NCBI GenBank assembly: GCA_951828585.1
Contig: OX639991.1
Span: 4,408,316-4,472,315 of the forward strand
Reading direction: 5' to 3'
DNA length: 64,000 nucleotides
DNA from: Longimicrobiales bacterium
GTDB taxonomy: Bacteria > Gemmatimonadota > Gemmatimonadetes > Longimicrobiales > Gaopeijiaceae
Of the stretch, positions 1 to 9,134 are shown in pieces. Position 1 is the first letter of the stretch. Each line of letters starts with the position of its first letter. Below the pieces are notes generated by a model, which did no database searches, had not been told where the DNA came from, and was given only the letters and a program-made list of their open reading frames with translations. The translations under genes and the position numbers were made by a program.

Positions 1-69
1 GCCGACGGCTCTACCCCCGCTCGCCACGAGCAGGATTGCCGTCCCCGCGAGCAACCGTCGGGTCCTCAC
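1..69 (-). CDS. Start of a divergent exported protein (partial)
   Basis: Reading the minus strand from a GTG at 69-67 gives 23 in-frame residues running off the window edge. They look like the start of a signal peptide: a basic RTRR stretch followed by the hydrophobic run LLAGTAILLVA. A purine-rich AAGGGA lies about 6 bases upstream of the GTG. The gene would be divergent from lptF, with a shared upstream region of about 78 bp. Nothing can be said about its function, and a piece this short could be coincidental. Confidence 0.4.
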   Translation of the reverse strand, partial: MRTRRLLAGTAILLVASGGRAVG

Positions 70-147
70 GCGGCGTCCCTTCTACAGACGCCCTCGACAG
101 CGATACACCCACGCCTGAAGACACGCCGGGATCGGTTACATTTCACC

Positions 148-1575
148 ATGACCATCCTTACCCGATACCTGATCCGCTCGCATGTGGGTCCCTTCCTGTT
201 CACCTTCAGTCTGCTGACCGGACTGATGTTCGTGAACGCCATCGCGCAACGGCTCGATGATCTGGCGGGCAAGGGACTTCCCAGGGATGTCATTCTGGAG
301 GCCCTCCTCCTGTCGTTGCCCCACACCGTTGCTCTCACCCTTCCCATGGCCGTCCTCCCGGCGGTTCTCTACACCTTCAGCGAGCTGGCGGCCAACAGCG
401 AGATCATCGCCATGTCCGGAGGCGGCGTGCGCCCCCGGCGGCTCTTCATGCCCGCCATGTTCATTGGCGTCTTTCTGGCGGCGGTCACCTTCTTCTTCAA
501 CGACCGGATTCTCCCCGAAGCCAACCACCGGCTCAAGAATCTCCAGGTTTCGATCCACAGGAAGAGTCCCACCTTTCAACTCCGTGAGCGAGTGGTCAAC
601 GTCATCGAGGGGGAAAACGGCCTTGGTCCCTTTTACCTCCGGGCCGCGTTCATCGATCCCGTGTCGAGCGAACTGACCGGTGTCAGCATCTATGATATGA
701 GCCGGCAGGGGAAACGGCGCACTACCTACGCCGCCCGGGGCGAAATGAAACTGAACGCCTCCTTTACCGATCTCCAGCTCCGTCTGTACGACGGGGTGGC
801 CTACGAGGTGGGGTCGGCCGACCAGCGTTCCTTCCAGCGGACCGCCTTCGAACAGCAACTCTACGTGCTCCGAGGGGTGGGCGACATCTTCGAGGACACC
901 GAAGCCAACTACCGGGGCGACCGGGAGATGTCGGTTGCCCAGCTTCACGACTCGGCGAATGCCAAGATGTTGCAGCTGGACAGCTTGCGCGAGGAGTCGC
1001 GCGTGGCCGCGGTCCGGGCGGTCGAGCGGGCTCTGGGACGGTCCGCCGACGACGGCGACCTCATGCGTTTCTCCAAGTCTCCCCCGGGTCTCGCGGACGC
1101 GCAACTGCCCGCCGACGACATGATCCGGATGGTGGCCATCGACGCGAAGACGCAGGGAACCCGGGTCAGGTCTCTCAGCAAGCGGGCCAGCCAGTACCGG
1201 GTCGAAGTCCACAAGAAGCTGGTGATCGCCAGCGCGTGCATGATCTTCGTGCTCATTGGGATGCCCGTGGGCGTGCGCTTTTCGCGGGGGGGCATCAGCA
1301 TGGTGATCGTGGTGTCGGCCATGGTGATCGGCGTCTACCAGTACGGCATGTCCACGGGCGAGGACTGGGCCGACCGGGGTCTGGCCACGCCCTTCTGGTC
1401 GATGTGGGCGGCCAGCCTGTTGTTCCTGGCCGTCGGCACGCTGCTCGCGTCGCGGCTGGGCCGCTGGACGGCCTCGTCCCGCGAGAGCGGCTGGCAGGAG
1501 CTGTGGCTGGAAGCGCGCGCGGGGGCGCGGAGAGTGTTCTCGTGGAGTCCGCGTACCGGGAGGAGGGTCCGGTGA
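148..1575 (+). CDS. lptF: LptF, lipopolysaccharide export ABC permease (YjgP/YjgQ family)
   Basis: This is one of the two inner-membrane permease subunits of the LptB2FG transporter, which extracts lipopolysaccharide from the inner membrane and passes it to the periplasmic Lpt bridge. The 475-residue protein shows the family layout: transmembrane segments near residues 11-33, 50-75 and 100-122, a large hydrophilic periplasmic region from about 130 to 345, and three more membrane segments between about 350 and 435. The early part contains the family-like stretch LPHTVALTLPMAVLPAVLY. The C-terminus is a basic tail. The next gene starts inside its stop codon (GTGA), so the two are translationally coupled. 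The assignment as F rather than G rests on its first position in the pair and is not certain. Confidence 0.9.
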   Translation: MTILTRYLIRSHVGPFLFTFSLLTGLMFVNAIAQRLDDLAGKGLPRDVILEALLLSLPHTVALTLPMAVLPAVLYTFSELAANSEIIAMSGGGVRPRRLFMPAMFIGVFLAAVTFFFNDRILPEANHRLKNLQVSIHRKSPTFQLRERVVNVIEGENGLGPFYLRAAFIDPVSSELTGVSIYDMSRQGKRRTTYAARGEMKLNASFTDLQLRLYDGVAYEVGSADQRSFQRTAFEQQLYVLRGVGDIFEDTEANYRGDREMSVAQLHDSANAKMLQLDSLREESRVAAVRAVERALGRSADDGDLMRFSKSPPGLADAQLPADDMIRMVAIDAKTQGTRVRSLSKRASQYRVEVHKKLVIASACMIFVLIGMPVGVRFSRGGISMVIVVSAMVIGVYQYGMSTGEDWADRGLATPFWSMWAASLLFLAVGTLLASRLGRWTASSRESGWQELWLEARAGARRVFSWSPRTGRRVR

Positions 1576-2639
1576 TCCGCACGCTGGACCGCATGGTGGC
1601 GGCGACCTTCGTCCGCCTCTTCGCGATCTTCGTCCTGAGCGTCCCCGTCATGTTCATCCTGTCGGACCTTTCCGCCAAACGGGGCGTCTACATCGACCGG
1701 GAACTCACCAACCTGGAGATCGGTCTGGGCTATCTGTTCCAGTATCCCATGTTCGTCCTCTGGTCGTTCCCCGTCGCCGCGCTCGTGGCCACCGTCTTCA
1801 CCATTCACTCCATGACTGTCCACCGCGAAATCCAGGCGGCGAAGGCGGGGGGCATCTCCTTCCACCGTCTCTTCGTGCCGCTGTGGCCCATTGGCGCCGT
1901 TCTCACGGTGGCCGCGTTCATGCTGGGCACCATCGTTCCCACCACCAACCGCAGGTCGGCCGAGGTGTTCAAGGAACGGGAGGTTCGCCGGGACTGGCGC
2001 AACAACTTCGTCTTCCAGACCGAGGCGGGAGAGACTCTCAGCATCCAGCAGCTTACCGTCTCCAACAGCCGTGTCGACTGGGTGCTGCTGGAGAGCGAGG
2101 ACGAGGACGGATCGCGCAAGCATGTCTGGGCCCGGAACGCGGAGTACACCGAGGAGGACGGCTGGACCCTGAACAACGGGTACATGCGCGTCGTGCGGCC
2201 GGACGGCGGCGAGTACTCCTTCCAGTTCAAAGAGTACCGTCGTCCGGGGTTGGCCCCGACCCCCGCGGAACTCCTGCAGGATCCTCGCGAAGAGGAGGAG
2301 ATGGGCTACGAAGAGCTGGGAAGGCAGGCGGCGGCCGTGTACCGCTCCGGCGGCGACCCGAACGAACTGCTGGTGGCACGTGAACAGAAGCTTGCGATTC
2401 CCGCCGCCACCCTTGTGATCATGCTCTTCGGGGCGCCCCTCGCCACCACGGCGAAGAAGGGGGGCGCGGCCTTCGGCGTGGGGGTGGCCCTGGGGTCCAC
2501 CCTGATCTATATCCTGCTGCTCAGGCTGTTCGGCGCCATAGGAATCGCGGGCGGACTGTCCCCCGTGTGGGCCGCATGGACTCCGAACATCCTCTTCTTC
2601 GTGGCCGGTGCGGTGCTGCTTATCAGGGCGCGCACCTGA
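1572..2639 (+). CDS. lptG: LptG, lipopolysaccharide export ABC permease (YjgP/YjgQ family)
   Basis: Partner of the upstream LptF in the LptB2FG lipopolysaccharide extractor. I place the start at the GTG at 1572, which overlaps the lptF stop (GTGA) and has a perfect AGGAGG at 1561-1566; an ATG at 1593 is the alternative. The 355-residue protein begins with a transmembrane segment (FVRLFAIFVLSVPVMFIL), continues with two more membrane segments, a periplasmic beta-rich domain from about 125 to 255, and three C-terminal segments including LAIPAATLVIMLFGAPLA. The matching ATPase gene lptB is not in this window. The gene converges with the dapF-like gene, with only 6 bp between the two stops. Confidence 0.88.
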   Translation: MIRTLDRMVAATFVRLFAIFVLSVPVMFILSDLSAKRGVYIDRELTNLEIGLGYLFQYPMFVLWSFPVAALVATVFTIHSMTVHREIQAAKAGGISFHRLFVPLWPIGAVLTVAAFMLGTIVPTTNRRSAEVFKEREVRRDWRNNFVFQTEAGETLSIQQLTVSNSRVDWVLLESEDEDGSRKHVWARNAEYTEEDGWTLNNGYMRVVRPDGGEYSFQFKEYRRPGLAPTPAELLQDPREEEEMGYEELGRQAAAVYRSGGDPNELLVAREQKLAIPAATLVIMLFGAPLATTAKKGGAAFGVGVALGSTLIYILLLRLFGAIGIAGGLSPVWAAWTPNILFFVAGAVLLIRART

Positions 2640-2645
2640 AGACGG

Positions 2646-3545
2646 TCAGGAAACGCCTTCCACCAGACCCGGGGCCAGCTCCCCCCCGCACACCTCCTCC
2701 ACCGGCCCGCGCAGCCGGACCGTCCAGTCGGCGGCCACCTCCACCTCCATCGCTCCCCCCTGCATGACCACCGTCGCCGCCCCGGGCGCCAGGTACCCGC
2801 ACTTCACCGCCGCCGCCACCGCCGCGCACGCCGACGTCCCCGACGCGGTGGTCGGCCCCACCCCCCGCTCCCAGATCCGGATGGCCACTTCGCGCCCCGC
2901 CGGCATCCGGGCGAACTGAACGTTCGTCCCCCGCGGGAAGGCTTCGTGCGTGCCGATCAGCGGCCCGTAGTGCGCCACCTCGTCCCGCGTCCACGCCTCC
3001 CGAAACGCCACCGCGTGCGGATTTCCCACCGAGACAGCCACCACCTCGACCCGTGAACCGCCTCCATCCGGCAATGGCAGCGCCAGCCCCACCCGTCCCC
3101 CCTCCCCCACCCGCCCCACCGCCACAAACGGCGGCCCGACCGGAAATTCCACCTTCCCCATGTCGGCCACCACATCCCACGCACCCCCCTCACCCGGCCC
3201 CACCACCCGCAGCCACACTCGATCACCGCCGACCACCATCGAAAACGGCTCGTCCCCCACGCGCCCCAGCCGCCTCAGGTACACCCCCGCGATCCGGAGC
3301 CCGTTGCCGCTGCGCTCGAACTCGCCCCCGTCGGGGTTGAACATGCGCAGGCGCGGCTCCCCCGCCCGCCACCCGGCCTCCACCACCACGATCCCGTCCG
3401 CGCCCGGTCCCCGGTGCCGGTCGCAGATACGCCGCGCCAGCGCCGCCGTCAGCTCGGGGCCGTCGCCCTCCTCGAAGACCAGGTAGTCGTTGCCGTGACC
3501 GTGGGCCTTTAAGAATGCGCGACCGATCCGCAGGGGGGACGGCAC
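2646..3545 (-). CDS. DapF-like diaminopimelate epimerase homologue lacking both catalytic cysteines
   Basis: The 299-residue protein has the DapF fold signature from end to end: [15 protein letters not shown] at 11-25, [18 protein letters not shown] at 67-84, SVGNPHAV at 172-179, and [16 protein letters not shown] at 226-241. Canonical DapF racemises LL-diaminopimelate to meso-diaminopimelate for lysine and peptidoglycan synthesis using two cysteines, one in a CGNG motif and one in an ACGTG motif. Here both are serine (Ser79 and Ser235), while the surrounding glycine, asparagine and arginine residues are kept. Cys240 is present but is not the catalytic position. The start is a GTG preceded by GGAGGAA at about 9 bases. 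It lies 19 bp downstream of the transporter gene and probably shares its operon. It may act on another substrate or by a different mechanism, so I do not give the dapF symbol. Confidence 0.8.
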   Translation of the reverse strand: MPSPLRIGRAFLKAHGHGNDYLVFEEGDGPELTAALARRICDRHRGPGADGIVVVEAGWRAGEPRLRMFNPDGGEFERSGNGLRIAGVYLRRLGRVGDEPFSMVVGGDRVWLRVVGPGEGGAWDVVADMGKVEFPVGPPFVAVGRVGEGGRVGLALPLPDGGGSRVEVVAVSVGNPHAVAFREAWTRDEVAHYGPLIGTHEAFPRGTNVQFARMPAGREVAIRIWERGVGPTTASGTSACAAVAAAVKCGYLAPGAATVVMQGGAMEVEVAADWTVRLRGPVEEVCGGELAPGLVEGVS

Positions 3546-3564
3546 CGATCCGGTTCCTCCGCCG

Positions 3565-5328
3565 CTACCCCGCGACCGTCACCAGCAACAGCCCCACCAG
3601 CACCACCACCGTGAGCGGCGTCCCCAGCCGCGCGTAGTCTCCGAAGTGATACCCGCCGGGGCCGTAGACCATCAGGTTGGTCTGATACGCGATCGGAGTC
3701 ATGAAGGACGCCGAAGCCGAGAGCGCCACCGCCACGGCCGCGGCCCTAGGCTCCACCCCGAAGTCGGCAGCGGTCGTGAGCGCGATGGGGAGCACAAGGG
3801 CGGCGGCCGCGTTGTTGGTGATGATCGAACTGAGCGCGATCGTGCTGACGATGATCCCGGCCATGGCTCCGTGCGCCCCGAAGCCGCCGACGACCGAGGC
3901 GACCAGGTCGGCCGCCGACCCCCCCAGTCCGGAACTGTCCACCGCCGCCGCCAGACCGAAGGCCGCCCCGATCACGACGATCACATCGAAGTCGATGGAG
4001 TCCTTGGCATCGTTGGGCGTGAGGATGCCGAAGACCACCAGTGCGAGGGCCCCGAGGAGCGAGAGGTGCAGAATCGGCAGGACTTCGAGCCCCGCGCCCA
4101 CCACGACCGCGGCGGCGACCCCCAGCACGACCACCGCTTTCCGCGAGAGCGGCGGCGCGGGCGCGCCCAGGCGCGACACCAGCAGGAAGTCGTTGCGCCC
4201 CCGCCAGCGGTCCCCGAACCCCCGGTCCGCGATCACCATGAGGGTGTCGCCCGGCTTGAGCGGCGCCTTGGCGAGATGGCCGTGCACCGGTTCGCCGGCC
4301 CGGTGAATCGCCACCACGGTGGCCTGGTAGCGGGCCAGGAAGCGGATGTCGACCAGCGACTGCCCCACCAGCCGCGACTCGGGCGCGATGACGGCCTCGA
4401 AGTAGGCGTGGCGCGAACTCCTGAACTCGAAGGGCAGGTGCGGCTGCTGGGACGACGCCAGCCCCGAGACGTCGTGCAGCTTCAGGACGATGTCCGTGTC
4501 GCCGAGAAGCGTCAGAAAGTCTCCGCCCGCGAGGACGGTATCCGGGCGGGGCTGCCCCGCCCCCTCCCCGTCGCGCTCGAAGTAGACCATCGTGGCGCCC
4601 TTCGGCAGCGCCGACCAGGCCTCGTCCATGCGCAACCCGTCGAGCGGGCCGCCGGGCTCCACGATCATCCGGACCGAGAAGCTCCGCCCGCCCGTGCGCG
4701 CCTCCTGACGGGGGGGAAGCCGGTCCGGCAGCAGCCTGGGCGACGCCAGGATGGTGATCACCAGCCCCACGAGGGCTACCGGCAACGCGATCTTCGTCAA
4801 CTCGAACATGGTGAAGGGTTCGTACCCCTCCGTCTCGAGCAGTCCCGACACGACGATGTTCGTGGAGGTGCCGATCAGCGTGGTCATGCCCCCGAGGATC
4901 GCCGCAAAAGACAGTGGCATCAGGTAGCGCGAAGCGGAATCCCCCCGCCGGTCCGCCCACTCGCCGATCTGGGGAGACAGCATCGCGATGATGGGCGTGT
5001 TATTGAGGAAGGCCGAGGCCGCCGCGACCGGTACCGTCATGCGCGCCAGGGCACCGCGGACGCTCTTCGCCGTACCCAGCGTCGCCCGAACGATCGGTTG
5101 TAGCGCCCCGCTCTTCTCGACCGCGCGGGCCAGCACGTAGAGCGCGGCCACCGTGATCGGCGCGGGGTTCGAGAATCCCAGGAAGGCCTCCGCCGGAGTC
5201 ACCACGCCGGCAACGAGCAGTACCACCACCGCCGCCATGAACGCCACCGCCGGTGAAATCAGATCCCGGGTGAGCACCAGGACGGCCAGGGTGATGACCA
5301 CGAGGGTAAGCCAGGCTTCCCAGATCAT
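3565..5328 (-). CDS. SLC13/DASS-type permease with two RCK_C (TrkA_C) domains
   Basis: This 587-residue inner-membrane protein has the layout of bacterial SLC13-family anion symporters, which typically carry dicarboxylates or sulfate. Membrane segments occupy residues 1-200, then come two soluble TrkA_C-like domains at about 205-290 and 295-375 (for example [20 protein letters not shown]), and a second membrane half follows from about 390 to the end. The conserved SNT-type motifs are visible: [13 protein letters not shown] near residue 110 and [10 protein letters not shown] near residue 152 in the first half, and [14 protein letters not shown] in the second. An ATG start has GGAGGTG upstream at about 11 bases. 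The dapF-like gene follows after 19 bp. The substrate cannot be read from sequence. Confidence 0.85.
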   Translation of the reverse strand: MIWEAWLTLVVITLAVLVLTRDLISPAVAFMAAVVVLLVAGVVTPAEAFLGFSNPAPITVAALYVLARAVEKSGALQPIVRATLGTAKSVRGALARMTVPVAAASAFLNNTPIIAMLSPQIGEWADRRGDSASRYLMPLSFAAILGGMTTLIGTSTNIVVSGLLETEGYEPFTMFELTKIALPVALVGLVITILASPRLLPDRLPPRQEARTGGRSFSVRMIVEPGGPLDGLRMDEAWSALPKGATMVYFERDGEGAGQPRPDTVLAGGDFLTLLGDTDIVLKLHDVSGLASSQQPHLPFEFRSSRHAYFEAVIAPESRLVGQSLVDIRFLARYQATVVAIHRAGEPVHGHLAKAPLKPGDTLMVIADRGFGDRWRGRNDFLLVSRLGAPAPPLSRKAVVVLGVAAAVVVGAGLEVLPILHLSLLGALALVVFGILTPNDAKDSIDFDVIVVIGAAFGLAAAVDSSGLGGSAADLVASVVGGFGAHGAMAGIIVSTIALSSIITNNAAAALVLPIALTTAADFGVEPRAAAVAVALSASASFMTPIAYQTNLMVYGPGGYHFGDYARLGTPLTVVVLVGLLLVTVAG

Positions 5329-5508
5329 CTCGCGGCTGCACCTCCGTACCAGGGTCGACGGGAACCCCGGAGAGGGATCTCCTGCCTACAAGACTAACAG
5401 CCCGTCGGACCGTCGGGTGTCCGGCGAGAAAACTGGTAGTCCGTGGACAAAGCCGCCCGAGAACCGAGAGCGGCCGCTCGAATGCCGGGGGGGTTTTTCC
5501 GCGGGCTG

Positions 5509-5850
5509 CTAAAAGATCCTGAACAGGACTCCCAGCAGGAGGTTCATGATCCCCAGCACCACCGCACCCATCAGCGCCGCCGGGAAACTCCGGACCTTGA
5601 GCCCGCGCACCATGGCTCCGGTGATCATGAGCGCCACCGCGTTCACCACCAGGGCGAAGAACCACAGCGTCATGATCAGCAACATGGGGCCGAGACCGCC
5701 CAGCGCGGCCCAGATGAGCCAGTTCGAGAACCCGAACACCAGGGTGCCGATCACCGCCGCCTTCAGGTCACGGACCTCGATTCCCTTGACCATCCGCCCG
5801 ACCACCATCAGAAGCACCGCGCTCAAGAGTGTATGGATGATGAGTTGCAC
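5509..5850 (-). CDS. Small four-helix membrane protein, phage holin family 4 (PF04020-like)
   Basis: The 113-residue protein is almost wholly hydrophobic, with four predicted membrane helices: roughly residues 3-22, 28-50, 52-80 and 88-112. The pattern, including IEVRDLKAAVIGTLVFG early and a repeat-like LKVRSFPAALMGAVVLG later, matches the family named phage holin family 4. Despite its name this family is common on bacterial chromosomes outside prophages, and no phage gene lies nearby. A GTG start is preceded by GGGAGGACAGGAAAC. It stands alone, with 180 bp to the transporter on one side and 127 bp to the hydrolase on the other. Its role is unknown. Confidence 0.7.
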   Translation of the reverse strand: MQLIIHTLLSAVLLMVVGRMVKGIEVRDLKAAVIGTLVFGFSNWLIWAALGGLGPMLLIMTLWFFALVVNAVALMITGAMVRGLKVRSFPAALMGAVVLGIMNLLLGVLFRIF

Positions 5851-5977
5851 GTTTCCTGTCCTCCCGGTTGTGGATTCCTGAATATATTTGAATTCAACGA
5901 GACCCGGCGTGGCAAGGTTTCGTTCCGTCTCGTCCGCAACAGCGCATCGGGGACTCGGTTCCCATACGACAGCCGGG

Positions 5978-6658
5978 CTAATGCCCTTCGATCCACCTCA
6001 CCAGCGCGTCCTGGGACACGCGCAACACGTGCCCCTGGCCCTGCAGCACCTCGTGCGTCACCTCGACCCCCGCCTCCTCCAGCTGCTCCGCCGTAGCCTC
6101 GGACCGCGAGACCCAGTTCGAGTCGCCCTCGCCCACCATCATCCACACGGACGCATCGGCCAGCACGGCCAGCGATGCGTCGCCCGAGTACCGCCCCGGC
6201 ATGGCAATGATCCCATCGACCCGGCCGGGCACCGCCAGCGCCGCGTGGAAGACGCCGACCCCACCCGCGGACGCGCCCGTCATGAAAACCTCGTCGGCCG
6301 CCCCCCCGAGGTTCTCGTCGATCCAACCCATGACCGCGGCCATCACGGCGCCCCCACTGCCCTCCAGCCCCGGGCCGAAGGTCACCACGCCGACCACCGC
6401 GTACCCTGCGTCCGGCGCGGCCTCGTCCCAGTAGGAATCGATCAGCCCCAGCAGCAGGCCCTCGTCTCCGGCGCCCCAGGGAAACGCGACCACCACCCCC
6501 TTGGGCGTGGACTCGGGTCGCAGGACGGCAATGTCCAGCGTTCCGCCCGACTCCAGTGCAAGCTGGACCCACTCCACCTCGCGAGGTTCGGGTGCGGTGG
6601 CGCCGCAACCGAGCACCGACGCGGCCAACACGGCCCCGGCAAACGGGATTCTCTTCAT
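5978..6658 (-). CDS. Lipoprotein alpha/beta hydrolase
   Basis: The 226-residue protein opens with a lipoprotein signal (MKRIPFAGAVLAASVLGC, lipid attachment at Cys18). The rest follows an alpha/beta hydrolase plan: a strand-rich VVVAFPWGAGDEGLLLG segment, the nucleophile elbow GASAGG with Ser130, and plausible acid and base at Asp179 (GEGDSNW) and His210 (QGQGH). It is short, like esterase or feruloyl-esterase-type members of the fold, and the substrate is not evident. It begins 10 bp after the stop of the upstream FG-GAP/LVIVD gene, so it is probably the last gene of that operon. The cellular site is expected to be a periplasm- or surface-facing membrane anchor. Confidence 0.72.
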   Translation of the reverse strand: MKRIPFAGAVLAASVLGCGATAPEPREVEWVQLALESGGTLDIAVLRPESTPKGVVVAFPWGAGDEGLLLGLIDSYWDEAAPDAGYAVVGVVTFGPGLEGSGGAVMAAVMGWIDENLGGAADEVFMTGASAGGVGVFHAALAVPGRVDGIIAMPGRYSGDASLAVLADASVWMMVGEGDSNWVSRSEATAEQLEEAGVEVTHEVLQGQGHVLRVSQDALVRWIEGH

Positions 6659-6668
6659 GGCCCTCGTG

Positions 6669-9056
6669 CTACGGAATCAGGTTCCGCCTCGCGGTATTGC
6701 GCAGGATGAACAGTCCGTCACCCGTCCCCGTCGCCACAACCACACCGCTCTTGAAGTACGGGTAGTTGCTCCACGAAGCGCCCCCGTACGGCGAGTTGTC
6801 GAAGAAGGCGATCTCGACCGGGTTGACGGGATCGGTGATGTCGAGGATCCTCAGCCCCGCGCCGTAGTTCGACTGGTACATCAGGTTGCCCTTGATGTAG
6901 AGGTTGTGGTCGGTGTCCATGGTTTCGGCGATGTACTCCCTGACGAGCTGCGGGTCGTCCAGGTCCTCGACGTCCCAGATCAGCGTGCGGGTGCCCTCGA
7001 CCAGGCCCTGCGGCTCGTCGCCCTCGTCGTTCATGTAGAAAAAGCGGTGGTCCTCGGTTAGCCATCCCTGGTGGGCGTAGGCGACGTTGGGGTAGTCCGC
7101 CATGGAAAGCGCGACCGGGTTGTCCTTGTCGCTCACATCCGCGATCGAGAGCGCGTTCTCGTTGGAACCCAGGCAGATCTCCTTGCCGCGGTGCTCCTCG
7201 TCGGGGCCGTGATAGATCACGCACTGTGCGTCGTGGGAGTAGCCGGTGCCGCGGCGCCCGGTCTCGGCGTGGGCGAAGCACCCGGCGAAGGCGGGACGCT
7301 TCGGATCGGCCAGATCGAGCATGTGCAGGCCGCCGCCGCAGGTCTCCCCGCCGCCGCTGCTCCCCACCACGTACGCGAACGGGGTCAGTTCGTTGATGAC
7401 GATGTTGTGGGCGCTGGCGATGCCGTCGTAGGTGAAGTCGGGCTCGAAGGTGACCGCCGCGCCGCTCACGTCGCGCAGCCGTGCGAGGTCGAAGACCTGG
7501 ACGCCGTGCTGGCCGGCCCCGTCGGCCACGATGTAGACGTGCTCGCCGTACACCTTCATGTCGCGCCAGATCGCGCTGCGCGAGCCGGGCGTCTTGGGGA
7601 GGTTGCCGAGCAGGACGGGGTTGTACGGGTCGGTCAGGTCGACGAAGGAGGTGCCGTCGGTGCGGCCCACGATGGCGATCTCGTGGCCCGTTTCCGGGTC
7701 CGTCCACCCCCACAGGTCGTTCACGCGCGCCCCACGCCCGCCGGCGAGCTGGTTGATCGGGAGGAAGGAGATGATGTTGACGTTGTCGCACTCGAAGCCG
7801 GCCGCGTCGTTCTCCGCGCACTCCACCTCTTCGTCGCGGCCCACGATTGCGGGCAGCCCGCGGTGGTCGCCGATCAGGAGGTTGCCGTCGCTCCACGCGC
7901 CTCCGGCACCCCGATCCGCGATGACCACGCCACCCGCGCGGCCGTCGACGCCACCGGCGCCCACCACGGCGACATCGCCCGCCAGTGCCAGCCCGCTGCC
8001 GAAGGAGGCACGCTCGCCAAGACCGTCCCTGCCGACCTTGGTCGCGCCGGTCCACCCCGTCCCGCCGTCGCTCGTGAAGCGATAGATGCCTCCACTGCGA
8101 TCGTTCGCCGAGGGCGCCCCGACCCACAGATCGTCTCCGTCGAAGGCGAGCGCCGAGCCGAACCCGGACGGCTGCTCCGCGTCGAAGGGCCGGAGCGTGC
8201 CCGACCGGGTCAGGGCCCCCGTCTCTTCGTCGCGCTCGAACATCGCCACGGCGCCGGTTCCGTTCGCGCCCGGTGCGCCGACCAGCGCAAGCGAGCCCTT
8301 CACCAGCAGGCTTCCACCGAAACGGTTACTCTCGCCCAGATCCTCCCCGGGCTCGAGCTGGCCCAGGTGCTCCAGGCTGCCCGTCGCGCGGTCCAGCCGG
8401 TAGGCGTGCACCTCCGCGGGGGCATCGCGGGTGGGGGCGGTACTCACCAGCACCGACGTGCCCCCCACCGCAACCCGGCTTCCGAACCCGGAGCCGGCCT
8501 CGGCGGGCTGGAACCGCGTGCCGCCGGACCAGCCGTCGCCAGTGCGGGTGAAGACGTAGAGCGCCCCCGCCCCGTCGCCCTCCCCGGGCGCGGAAACAAC
8601 CGCCACGTCCCCGTCCACACCCAGCGCCGTCCCGAAACCCGCGCTCTCCGCGAGCTCCGGCGGCGCCAGGCGGCCGACCTCTCCCCACCCGGCCCGCGCA
8701 TCATACCGGTACAGCAGCACGGCGCCTCTCCCGTCGTCCCACCCGGGCGCGCCCACAAACACCAGTCCGCCACCGCCGGCCAGAGCGCGGCCGAAGCCGT
8801 CGGGCGGATCGCCCACCGAAGTCAGGGCCAGCCGGGCGCTCTCGGTCCATCCGTCCGCCGCCGGCCCATAGACGTAGACGACGCCGGGCAGAGGACCGCC
8901 CCCCGGCTCACCCACCAGCACCTGGCCATCGCTCACCACGAGGCTGCCCCCGTACCCCTGGGCTGCGAGATCGGTGGGCGGGGCCAGGGTTGCGGCAAGC
9001 GCGACGGCGATGGCGGCAACAGACGGCCAGCGGAAACTCACTCTGTGACTGCTCAT
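6669..9056 (-). CDS. Choice-of-anchor B (LVIVD) protein with N-terminal FG-GAP-type repeats, copy 1
   Basis: A secreted protein of about 795 residues. I start it at the ATG at 9056 (AGGA four bases upstream), which yields a clean signal peptide ending near DLAAQ; an in-frame ATG at 9068 and the open frame further upstream add residues not shared with its paralog. The N-terminal half carries repeats of about 60 residues with FG and VGAPG cores (FGRALAGGGGLVFVGAPG), typical of FG-GAP/integrin-like propellers. The C-terminal half is the choice-of-anchor B region with LVIVD-type repeats, such as GTSFVDLTDPYNPVLLGNLP and GLRILDITDPVNPVEIAFF. Gemmatimonadota and Bacteroidota carry many such surface proteins of unknown role. 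It is the downstream copy of a tandem duplication and is followed after 10 bp by the lipoprotein hydrolase gene. Confidence 0.85.
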   Translation of the reverse strand: MSSHRVSFRWPSVAAIAVALAATLAPPTDLAAQGYGGSLVVSDGQVLVGEPGGGPLPGVVYVYGPAADGWTESARLALTSVGDPPDGFGRALAGGGGLVFVGAPGWDDGRGAVLLYRYDARAGWGEVGRLAPPELAESAGFGTALGVDGDVAVVSAPGEGDGAGALYVFTRTGDGWSGGTRFQPAEAGSGFGSRVAVGGTSVLVSTAPTRDAPAEVHAYRLDRATGSLEHLGQLEPGEDLGESNRFGGSLLVKGSLALVGAPGANGTGAVAMFERDEETGALTRSGTLRPFDAEQPSGFGSALAFDGDDLWVGAPSANDRSGGIYRFTSDGGTGWTGATKVGRDGLGERASFGSGLALAGDVAVVGAGGVDGRAGGVVIADRGAGGAWSDGNLLIGDHRGLPAIVGRDEEVECAENDAAGFECDNVNIISFLPINQLAGGRGARVNDLWGWTDPETGHEIAIVGRTDGTSFVDLTDPYNPVLLGNLPKTPGSRSAIWRDMKVYGEHVYIVADGAGQHGVQVFDLARLRDVSGAAVTFEPDFTYDGIASAHNIVINELTPFAYVVGSSGGGETCGGGLHMLDLADPKRPAFAGCFAHAETGRRGTGYSHDAQCVIYHGPDEEHRGKEICLGSNENALSIADVSDKDNPVALSMADYPNVAYAHQGWLTEDHRFFYMNDEGDEPQGLVEGTRTLIWDVEDLDDPQLVREYIAETMDTDHNLYIKGNLMYQSNYGAGLRILDITDPVNPVEIAFFDNSPYGGASWSNYPYFKSGVVVATGTGDGLFILRNTARRNLIP

Positions 9057-9134
9057 GATGTCCTGCATCCTTTCATTGGGTCCTTGTCTTGTCCGAGGGC
9101 GCCGGGCGACCGGCACCCGTCACTGGCCTGGAAA

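Noticed and set aside
5509..5850. Prophage remnant suggested by the holin-family protein
   Set aside because: The family is widespread on chromosomes and no phage structural, lysis or integration gene is near.
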